This document shows positions 57,437 to 64,000 of a stretch of 64,000 nt of DNA, piece after piece. A program made the translations under genes and the position numbers. Source of the DNA: Sphingomonadales bacterium (lineage in GTDB: Bacteria > Pseudomonadota > Alphaproteobacteria > Sphingomonadales > Kordiimonadaceae); NCBI GenBank assembly GCA_011088215.1, contig JAALKD010000008.1:23039-87038 (forward strand), written 5' to 3'. The notes below the pieces were generated by a model. That model was not told the origin of the DNA. It saw nothing but the letters and a program-made list of their open reading frames with translations, and searched no databases. How positions within the stretch are numbered: position 1 is the stretch's first letter; each line of letters starts with the position of its first letter.

Positions 57437-58006
57437 GTGGCCGCGGAACTTAAGGTGATCAGGCCGGAACTGGCTGAAACCCTGATCGCTGCTTCACAAG
57501 GTGGCAGCGACATGGCTTTTGGTCGGCTTGTTCGCTTGTATCAGTCGCCGGTGCGGGCGTTTCTAAGGCGCTTGTGCTGTGGGGATCACGCCCGCGCAGA
57601 TAACTTGGCCCAAAACACTTTCATCAAAGCACATCGAAAGATTGACACTTACCAAGGTCCGGGCAGCTTTGCTGGCTGGCTCTATCGAGTTGCTTACCAT
57701 TTGTTTCTTGACGAGCAACGTAAAATCAAGCGCCGGAGCGCGCTTCAGGGTGCCCAGGAGGTGGTTGAAACCGAATTGCCTTGTGTGTCCATTGACCTGA
57801 AGCTCGATATGGAAGCGGCACTTGCGCGTTTGCGACCCGAGGAATGTGCCGCCATCACTCTTTGTCTGAGCGAAGGACTGAGCTACGATGAGGCCGCAAT
57901 TGTGCTTGGTATGCCGATTGGTACAGTTAAGTCTCACATAGCACGTGGCCGCAAGAAATTGAAAGCCGGTCTTAGGGTCTGGCGTCAGGAAAGGTCTGTC
58001 AAATGA
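57437..58006 (+). CDS. ECF-type RNA polymerase sigma factor
   Basis: 189 aa. Sigma-2 (about 25-95) has MAFGRLVRLYQSPVRAFLRRL, ADNLAQNTFIKAHRKID and FAGWLYRVAYHLFLDEQRK; sigma-4 (about 125-180) has EAALARLRPEECAAITLCL and SYDEAAIVLGMPIGTVKSHIARGRKKL, a helix-turn-helix. The GTG start follows GATGAGG. It lies between a small membrane protein and a membrane-anchored protein overlapping it by 4 nt (ATGA), the usual set for an ECF sigma held inactive at the membrane. The signal is unknown. Confidence 0.92.
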   Translation: MAAELKVIRPELAETLIAASQGGSDMAFGRLVRLYQSPVRAFLRRLCCGDHARADNLAQNTFIKAHRKIDTYQGPGSFAGWLYRVAYHLFLDEQRKIKRRSALQGAQEVVETELPCVSIDLKLDMEAALARLRPEECAAITLCLSEGLSYDEAAIVLGMPIGTVKSHIARGRKKLKAGLRVWRQERSVK

Positions 58007-58296
58007 TTGCAGATATGGATGATGATGAGCTTGAAAAATTGATCAGCGAGCCGTTGGAGCCTGTTCTTGATGAAGGCTTTAGCGAAGCTATAGTCGCGCG
58101 GCTGGAAAAAGCGGCCGGGATTAGGAAGCGGATGCTCGCTTTCGCCTTTTTCCTATCGGCCCTATGCTTTGCCGCAGTTCTGACTCCCATAATTTTGACC
58201 AGTGTCAGTCTGGCTTCCGGTTGGCATGCAGCCTTGGTGGCCTTTCTTGCAGTCGGCACGCCAGCCGCATCACTTTTTCTTGTTGTCGATAGTTGA
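58003..58296 (+). CDS. Small membrane protein coupled to the ECF sigma, probable anti-sigma
   Basis: 97 aa. An acidic N-terminal stretch (DDDELEKLISEPLEPVLDEGF) and helix (to about 40) face the cytoplasm, followed by two membrane helices (about 43-66 and 74-95). It overlaps the sigma gene by 4 nt. No zinc-binding anti-sigma motif (HxxxCxxC) is present, so the anti-sigma role is inferred from context only. Confidence 0.65.
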   Translation: MIADMDDDELEKLISEPLEPVLDEGFSEAIVARLEKAAGIRKRMLAFAFFLSALCFAAVLTPIILTSVSLASGWHAALVAFLAVGTPAASLFLVVDS

Positions 58297-58357
58297 GACG
58301 TTGATTTTGGGCCGCCCGGTCCGCTAGCCTGTGCGCTGGTTCAACTGGAGACTTCTT

Positions 58358-59284
58358 GTGACAACAATTATTGGTTCGGTGGTGCAGGCCGGTAGTGTGC
58401 TTTATGACACACCAAAAACACTTGAGAAACTCACTGACCTGACAGCGAAAGCGAGGTCAGGAAAAGCGCAGTTGGTGGTGTTCCCTGAGGCTTTTGTTGG
58501 CGGATACCCCAAAGGAATAGATTTTGGCGTGCGACTGGGTTCACGCTCTGATGAAGGCCGGGCCGATTTTCAGCGCTACTATGAAAGCGCTATTGATGTA
58601 CCGGGCGCGGAATGCGACCAAATCGGCGAGATTGCTGCCGGGAACAACGTCTATCTAGCTGTTGGCGTTATCGAGCGCGACGGCGGTACGCTATATTGCA
58701 CAGTTCTGTACTTCAGTCCGGACGGGCGGCTTCTGGACAAACACCGTAAGTTGATGCCAACAGCACTGGAACGTGTTGTTTGGGGTTTCGGTGACGGCTC
58801 GACGCTCGCCGCACCTAAAACAGATATCGGCACACTTGGCGGCGCCATTTGTTGGGAAAACTATATGCCGCAGTTACGGCTTTCCATGTACCAGAAGGGT
58901 GTGGAGTTTTACTGCGCGCCCACCGTTGACGACCGCGATGTGTGGCTGCCAACTATGCAGACGGTGGCGCTGGAAGGGCGCTGTTTTGTGTTGTCGGCTT
59001 GCCAGTTTATGACCCGCGGTCACGGCCCTGCAAACTTCAATCCCATTCAGGGCGACGCCGATGATACTGTCCTTATTCGCGGGGGCAGCTGTATTGTCTC
59101 GCCGCTGGGTAAAGTCCTAGCAGGACCAGTGTACGGTGAGGAGGCTATCCTCACTGCAGAACTGGACAAGGATGAGATTATCCGGGGCAAATATGACATG
59201 GACGTGGTTGGCCATTATGCCCGGCCGGATGTATTTTCTCTTACCGTCAATGAAAAACCCCAAAGGTTGGTGGAGACTGAATAA
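58358..59284 (+). CDS. Nitrilase-family carbon-nitrogen hydrolase
   Basis: About 308 aa. The catalytic Glu-Lys-Cys triad is complete: E44 in VVFPEAFVGGYP, K131 in DKHRKLMPT and C165 in GGAICWENYMP. The pattern and GGYPKG segment fit true nitrilases (aliphatic or arylacetonitrile types) rather than amidases. The GTG start at 58358 has GGAG 7 nt ahead. Convergent with the ABC permease gene. Substrate unknown. Confidence 0.9.
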   Translation: MTTIIGSVVQAGSVLYDTPKTLEKLTDLTAKARSGKAQLVVFPEAFVGGYPKGIDFGVRLGSRSDEGRADFQRYYESAIDVPGAECDQIGEIAAGNNVYLAVGVIERDGGTLYCTVLYFSPDGRLLDKHRKLMPTALERVVWGFGDGSTLAAPKTDIGTLGGAICWENYMPQLRLSMYQKGVEFYCAPTVDDRDVWLPTMQTVALEGRCFVLSACQFMTRGHGPANFNPIQGDADDTVLIRGGSCIVSPLGKVLAGPVYGEEAILTAELDKDEIIRGKYDMDVVGHYARPDVFSLTVNEKPQRLVETE

Positions 59285-59297
59285 CGCTTTAGTCTCG

Positions 59298-60083
59298 TCA
59301 ACTGGTCATGGTGCGGTAATTGCGGGCCGCTAACAGCGCCATTACGGCGGCGAAGGCGGCTAGCAATCCCGCATGTGTGAGCGCCGAGGAGGCTGAGCTC
59401 AGCCCAATGCTGACCAGCGCCAATTGCCCACCGTGAAAAGTGGGTAGTACCCAGGCAAATTGCTGCAAAATTTCAGGAAACAGGGTCACCGGCAACCAAA
59501 GTCCACCAAATACCGACATCAACATAAACAGGATGTTGACGATGGCTGGCGCTGCCTCGGTCGAAACCCGAAACCCGATCGCCATGCCCATTAGGGCAAA
59601 GGGAACGGCGCACAACAATTGGGTTGTGATCATCAACAGCCAGCGCGCGGGGGATATCTCCAACCCGCCGAATAATAGGCCGATTGTGGTCAACATGCAT
59701 ATGACAATCAGGCCAAACATTGCTGCCATAAACAGCTTTGCCAGAATATAGGCGGAGATGGGCATGGGAGAGATTTTCTTCAGATCCAGCCAGCCATTGT
59801 TGCGTTCGTTGGCGACATTCACGCCAAACCCAAACAGCGCGGGCCCTAATGCGCCGAACATACCGAAAGTGGCCAATAAGTAGGTGGCACGACCTTCACC
59901 GCCATCGCCTGCCAGGATAACCCCGAAAATAAGATAGAACACTACTGGAAAAGCGATTGTTGGCGCTGAAAACTGCGGTGTTCGAATGGCTTTCAACAGT
60001 TCGGATTTGCATTCGAGCCAATAGAGCGTCCGACTGGCACGCGGCGCGTTATTTTGAGCTGTGGTCTGGGCTGTAGTGGTCAT
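59298..60083 (-). CDS. ABC-2 type transporter permease
   Basis: 261 aa with six hydrophobic segments (about 38-58, 70-92, 117-139, 150-172, 180-203, 232-252) and the ABC-2 membrane fold. Its start overlaps the stop of the ATPase gene (TAATG), so the two form one exporter. The cargo is unknown; drugs, polyketides or lipids are typical. Confidence 0.88.
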   Translation of the reverse strand: MTTTAQTTAQNNAPRASRTLYWLECKSELLKAIRTPQFSAPTIAFPVVFYLIFGVILAGDGGEGRATYLLATFGMFGALGPALFGFGVNVANERNNGWLDLKKISPMPISAYILAKLFMAAMFGLIVICMLTTIGLLFGGLEISPARWLLMITTQLLCAVPFALMGMAIGFRVSTEAAPAIVNILFMLMSVFGGLWLPVTLFPEILQQFAWVLPTFHGGQLALVSIGLSSASSALTHAGLLAAFAAVMALLAARNYRTMTS

Positions 60084-61012
60084 TACATTGCCTCATGCGT
60101 GTGGTTGGTTTCTTCGTCGGCATCTGAGCCAATCATCGAATTTATCGCGTCTTCAAGGCTGCTGCTTTCCACCATCAGGTCGGTCAAGTCCGGGTCGTTG
60201 GACAGCAAGGTTTGCAGGACAGTGTTTTCGGTGTTTGTCGCGATGGTTTTCAAGCGGCCTATTTGTACCACGGACAGCACGCCACCGATTTTTTCCAGTT
60301 CGGCGGTTGCCAGTTTGGTCTGGCAGGTAATGTTTTTATGCTCGACCCGGCGCTTGATGTTGCCGGTCGCGTCGTTGGCAATAATTTCGCCTTCCTTGAT
60401 CACCACAAGCCGGTCGGCAAGTGCTTCAATTTCGTCCAGATAATGCGAGGTCAGAATGATGGTCACGCCGCGCGCCTTCAGGCTATCAAGGATGCGCCAG
60501 AACTCACGCCGTACTTCCATATCAAGGCCAACGGTGGGCTCGTCCAGAAACAGCAATTGTGGATCACCAGCCAGCGCCAGCGCAAATTGCACCCGGCGTT
60601 GCTGGCCGCCAGACAGGGCCTTATAGCGCCTGTTCTCCAGATCACCGAGGCCAGTTAATGCCAGCAGTTCATCAAGCGGTCGCGGTGCAGGGTAATAGCT
60701 TCTGAACAGCTCAACCAGTTCCCTGACCTTCAATGCGTCGGGTAGAGCGGTAGACTGCAACATAACGCCGCTGACCTGGCGCACTGCCATGTCGCCGGGC
60801 TTGCCGCCGAGGATTTGCACATCGCCTTTTGATTGCGGTAGCAACCCCATCAGGACTGAAAGCAGACTGGTTTTCCCGGCCCCGTTTGCGCCGATTAAGG
60901 CGATGAATTCGCCTTGTGTCATATTGAGGTTGACGCCCTTGAGCGCATGGACATCGCCGTAATGTTTGTGAAGGTCGGTTATGGATATGGCGGTTGTAGT
61001 GTTGTTGGTCAT
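60083..61012 (-). CDS. ABC transporter ATP-binding protein
   Basis: 309 aa. Walker A GANGAGKTSLL, Q-loop near VMLQS, signature LSGGQQRRVQFALAL, Walker B LLFLDEPTVGLD and H-loop LTSHYLDEIEAL. The C-terminal 90 residues form an extra domain, as in daunorubicin-type (DrrA) ATPases. It is the partner of the overlapping ABC-2 permease. Confidence 0.92.
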   Translation of the reverse strand: MTNNTTTAISITDLHKHYGDVHALKGVNLNMTQGEFIALIGANGAGKTSLLSVLMGLLPQSKGDVQILGGKPGDMAVRQVSGVMLQSTALPDALKVRELVELFRSYYPAPRPLDELLALTGLGDLENRRYKALSGGQQRRVQFALALAGDPQLLFLDEPTVGLDMEVRREFWRILDSLKARGVTIILTSHYLDEIEALADRLVVIKEGEIIANDATGNIKRRVEHKNITCQTKLATAELEKIGGVLSVVQIGRLKTIATNTENTVLQTLLSNDPDLTDLMVESSSLEDAINSMIGSDADEETNHTHEAM

Positions 61013-61202
61013 TTCATATCTTTCAAAGGACTTTGTAATACAAAGTTAATAAGTTTGAAAAATATTTCAACCCCGCAAACCAAACAACCTGAGAATCCTA
61101 ACCTAGGAGGCAGTGGTGCCAATACCTAAGGAGGGCTGTTGGTTCTGAATAGTAAGGAAGCGACTACTGCTTGACGCAGTGCTGGTCCATGTGGTGACAA
61201 AT

Positions 61203-61727
61203 TCATTGCCGGCAGACGATTGCCCGCGCCAACGAAAGCCGGTGTCGGATATCTGGAGCTAGCTTGGAAACTGTGTCGGTGCCGTCAGTCCCTGTGGTTG
61301 TATGTTCCAGTACGATATCATCACCTCTGAGACCCCCGACCCAAGTGCCCGTGGAATAGCCGGGTTCGGCGAAGAAAGTTACTTTCCATTTTCCCACGCG
61401 TTCGTCAAACAAGCGGATGTTAGATGTGTAAAACCCCGGCGCCCAATACTGATTCTGAATGCCGTGCCCATTCATGAAATAGCGACCATTCCACTGCGCT
61501 TGAAAGCTCACCATAGTACCGTCTGGGCGGCGCCGGCTATCCGCGCAGTTGAAAGCACCAATGAAAAAGGCAAAATCGGCAAGCTGTTTTGGCGCATTGG
61601 GGATAGGGCGACCAAACGGATAGGCCACTGATGATTCATAGTCCGTATTGGGAACCGGCACCGTATCCTGCGCCGCCTGCGCTCCAAACCATCTGGCGGT
61701 CATTGCCGTTAACAAAGACGTGCCCAT
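61203..61727 (-). CDS. DUF1579-like protein, probably frameshifted near its C-terminus
   Basis: 174 aa as read. It has an N-terminal export-like stretch (AQAA-QD), then a DUF1579-like domain: LADFAFFIGAFNCADS, FQAQWNGRYFMNG and SNIRLFDERVGKWKVTFFAE. The frame ends in SLARAIVCRQ, unlike the family. In the neighbouring frame, after about 61257, one reads ISDTGFRWRGQSSAGNEF and so on to a stop at 61103. That resembles the family's closing DSFxWxxxxSxDxGxTW motif, so an indel near 61257 may have cut the gene. AAGGAG precedes the ATG. A relative at 18026-18628 is intact. Confidence 0.65.
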   Translation of the reverse strand: MGTSLLTAMTARWFGAQAAQDTVPVPNTDYESSVAYPFGRPIPNAPKQLADFAFFIGAFNCADSRRRPDGTMVSFQAQWNGRYFMNGHGIQNQYWAPGFYTSNIRLFDERVGKWKVTFFAEPGYSTGTWVGGLRGDDIVLEHTTTGTDGTDTVSKLAPDIRHRLSLARAIVCRQ

Positions 61728-61967
61728 TTTTTTACTCCTTAGGCCTAGGAGTGGTCACTATGATACCCTAGTCAGTTGTGACAAGACTAGCCAGAGGTTT
61801 AGTGATCAACAATCCCGTGTTTTGGTAGTTAGAAAATCAATGATTGCATCAAGCGGGAATCGATGACGTTTGATTGATGTTTTTCCACAGACGCGCATAG
61901 GCGTCCATATGGTTTCACGTTGAATGTAAATGACCTGTCACGGGAAATTGTTAAATTTTAACAATGA

Positions 61968-63596
61968 CTATTGGGAGCGGTTTTTTTCAATTGCTGTCGC
62001 TGTTTCAGTTAAAGAAACGATAGGTGCGCGCTCAAATTCTGGATAATCTTCAAGCTCTTTTATAGAATGTAACTGAGACTCAAACATCTGCCGAGGCTCT
62101 TTCCAGACTATCGCAACATTTGCACCGCGTATTCTATTGATTGAAAGCATTGGGAAACAGTTCGCTATATACTTGACGAGCTGTGTATTCATGGAAGCTA
62201 TTCGATCCTTGTGGGAGCATTTGTTTTTAGGCTCAATAAATCGTTCATCTGCATAATACTCAATGAGCCAAACCATAGAATCTGATGATTCCGTGATGGA
62301 ATTATGAAAGCCGCGAAACAGTGTTTGTTCGTCACCATGATGCCGAAAGCAAATAAGGTCTGGTATAGTTCTTAGTAGCTTCTTTGTGTAGAATTGATCT
62401 GCCGTAATATCCAAGTGGTCAAAACGGTTTGGTAAATTCTCGTTGCCAAATGTTCGGTCGGTAGAGACGGATAAGGTTCTGCAGTTTTTTAGTGACGTCG
62501 CAATTGATGTATTTTGATTCCAAAACTCTATCGCTAAGGAAAATTTAAAATAATTTACGAGGCCGTTCGCAATTTTGCCTAAGTTATCAGTTGGTGGGGC
62601 AATTGGCGTTGACGATCTTTGTGTTATGCCCAAAGCTTCTAATATAGGATCTAATCGCAACCAAAAGCGACAGTATTCCCAGTGCATAAGCCCATATGAC
62701 CAGATACGCATATCCGGATAGAAGATATCTTGATCAAAGCCAAGTTGTTCGGCAATTATTACAAAGTCAAACTCAATGCGCTGACGCCTGGCGAAGATTA
62801 TAAGTTTACCTTTAAATTCAGGTATCATCATCAATTGATGGAACGCGGAACCTTCAATGCCAGCAATAACCTCTGCATCACTGAGATGTAGAAGTTGTTG
62901 TTTAATCGGGTATTTCTCGGGGTGGTATATTTCCCAGCCGTGTTGGATAAGTATTTTTTCAAGGTTTTTTTCATTGATGACGCTCCTTAGCTCAAGCGCG
63001 CTTCGGGAAAGCCATATTTTTTTTCCTTTAGTGATTTCGGGAGCATCTAGAACTTTCAGCGCGCGCATTTGCGCATCCGAGTAACGAGTATGTATGAGAT
63101 AACCAGGTTCAGGGACGATCAGGTTTTCAATCTCAGTTTCACGATTTAGAATGTGAATTGGATTGTTAATATCATGAAGCGCCAGGAATTGACGATTCAT
63201 TCCGCTGAGATCGGATTGATTATGAACACCCAACCAAATAATCGGCGTGTCGGGGTTTTCTTTGATAAACCAGAGGTTTGCTAGGCTCTCGAGTAGAAAA
63301 TGCCCATAGTGCGGAAACAGATATCCAGCGAAAATGTAAGTCCCTTGGAGGCGGTCGGAATCGCCTGTAATTTCACCGGGTAGAATAAGTTTGTGATGTT
63401 TGAGGATTTGTCCCGTGGTGCGGTCCCATTTGCCGTCAATATATTCAATATTTTGTCTATACTCACGGCGCAAAAAAGCATCTTCAACGGGTTGATGCTT
63501 ATTATCAAAAACACCGCCATTTGCGTTGGGATATAAAGCTGTGTTTTCTACACCAGTACATGGCAGGCAAACCGCATTTTCGTATGTTTTGACCAC
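61968..63596 (-). CDS. GT61-type glycosyltransferase with a C-terminal extra domain
   Basis: 542 aa, GTG start. Residues about 60-300 match the GT61/DUF563 pattern: FAGYLFPHYGHFLLESLANLW, IWLSRSALELRSVINEK, ADAEVIAGIEGSAFHQLMMIP-type core (quoted in part) and LIIFARRQ. Residues 340-542 have no clear match; they contain SVSTDRTFGNENLPNRFDHLD and a WLIEYYADERFIEP segment like SAM-type enzymes. The gene is clearly more AT-rich than its neighbours and lies between two degraded or cut genes, suggesting transfer. Product probably modifies surface glycans. Confidence 0.75.
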   Translation of the reverse strand: MVKTYENAVCLPCTGVENTALYPNANGGVFDNKHQPVEDAFLRREYRQNIEYIDGKWDRTTGQILKHHKLILPGEITGDSDRLQGTYIFAGYLFPHYGHFLLESLANLWFIKENPDTPIIWLGVHNQSDLSGMNRQFLALHDINNPIHILNRETEIENLIVPEPGYLIHTRYSDAQMRALKVLDAPEITKGKKIWLSRSALELRSVINEKNLEKILIQHGWEIYHPEKYPIKQQLLHLSDAEVIAGIEGSAFHQLMMIPEFKGKLIIFARRQRIEFDFVIIAEQLGFDQDIFYPDMRIWSYGLMHWEYCRFWLRLDPILEALGITQRSSTPIAPPTDNLGKIANGLVNYFKFSLAIEFWNQNTSIATSLKNCRTLSVSTDRTFGNENLPNRFDHLDITADQFYTKKLLRTIPDLICFRHHGDEQTLFRGFHNSITESSDSMVWLIEYYADERFIEPKNKCSHKDRIASMNTQLVKYIANCFPMLSINRIRGANVAIVWKEPRQMFESQLHSIKELEDYPEFERAPIVSLTETATAIEKNRSQ

Positions 63597-63756
63597 TGAA
63601 ATATCTTTGTTTTATTCAAATTGGGAATAGTTAGTCACCGAATCTAATTGCATAACAAATGACCTCGGCATTGCCCACAACCTAGTAAGCGGCGCTGATT
63701 TATAATAACAAAAAATATAGGTGGACCACAGTAAATACCGTGTTTTCATATTTGAG

Positions 63757-64000
63757 CTATAACGAAAGGCGTGCTTTCGCGGCATTATATTGGTTTTCCA
63801 ATAGGTCGACATATTCAGCTGTTGTGCGCACCTCGTCCACAGCGCCAATGCCCTGGCCGCATCCCCAAATGTCTTTCCATGCTTTTGACTTTTCACTACC
63901 GCCCGAGCCAAAGCTCATTTTAGACGGGTCGCTTTCGGGTAGATTATCTGGGTCCATGCCCGCGTCGGCGATGGAAGGTTTTAGATAATTGCCATGCACG
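63757..64000 (-). CDS. Nitronate monooxygenase-like protein, C-terminal part (cut by window edge)
   Basis: The frame runs to the window edge, so only the last 80 or so residues are visible. They read GNYLKPSI near the edge, then KAWKDIWGCGQGIGAVDEV and AEYVDLLENQYNAAKA at the end. This matches the C-terminus of nitronate monooxygenase/2-nitropropane dioxygenase-type flavoproteins, whose FMN-binding barrel lies upstream and out of view. The identification rests on this tail only. Confidence 0.65.
   Translation of the reverse strand, partial: VHGNYLKPSIADAGMDPDNLPESDPSKMSFGSGGSEKSKAWKDIWGCGQGIGAVDEVRTTAEYVDLLENQYNAAKARLSL

Noticed and set aside
63612..63911. 99-codon minus-strand frame overlapping the nitronate monooxygenase tail
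   Set aside because: Shadow frame of the recognised C-terminus; no family features.

Overview
The window is a chromosomal segment of an alphaproteobacterium with mid-range GC. The evidence is a set of genes typical of that class: trcR/DUF1013, DUF1192, a ZauP-like coiled-coil gene upstream of zapA, fba followed by thiE, and an F1-ATPase operon (atpHAGDC) next to priA. No rRNA, tRNA, CRISPR array, transposase or integrase was found. I cannot name the genus from sequence alone.

Layout. Positions 1-4.6 kb hold a LytS/LytR-type two-component pair (kinase cut by the left edge) and two DUF547 exported paralogues separated by a 175-bp stray copy of the 3' end of the neighbouring ymdB-like gene. From 4.6 to 8.5 kb, on the minus strand, come zauP, zapA, a methyltransferase insert, a probable 6S RNA, 5-formyl-THF cyclo-ligase and the ymdB-like phosphodiesterase. 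From 8.7 to 15 kb lies a central carbon block: tkt, gap, pgk, fba, thiE. From 15 to 18.6 kb are a Tat-exported sulfite-oxidase-type molybdoenzyme with its dihaem cytochrome partner, an exported peroxiredoxin-like protein and a DUF1579-like secreted protein. From 18.8 to 25.2 kb are efp, an inositol monophosphatase, a MotA/TolQ-like plus MotB/OmpA-like stator pair and two exported hydrolases. From 25.2 to 28 kb are a sulfotransferase and an ABC exporter. From 28 to 37 kb are rpmE, a small heat-shock gene with a ROSE-like RNA thermometer, trcR, two DUF465 genes, a diguanylate cyclase, purEK and fsa.

The right half is mostly housekeeping: priA, atpHAGDC, then a long minus-strand run from rplU, rpmA and obgE through proB, proA, nadD, rsfS, rlmH, gpmI, envC and ctpA to a polysaccharide deacetylase and rppH. 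From 57 kb on it is accessory: a three-gene ECF sigma operon, a nitrilase, an ABC-2 exporter, a probably frameshifted DUF1579-like gene, an AT-rich GT61-type glycosyltransferase, and the C-terminus of a nitronate monooxygenase-like protein cut by the right edge.

The most informative oddities are: (i) a 28-bp duplicate of the zapA 3' end that brackets a 1.35-kb methyltransferase insert and appears to carry the 6S promoter; (ii) the ymdB tail copy between the DUF547 paralogues; (iii) the non-flagellar stator pair preceded by a long hairpin; (iv) the ROSE-like element; (v) an M20 peptidase lacking its first zinc-ligand histidine.
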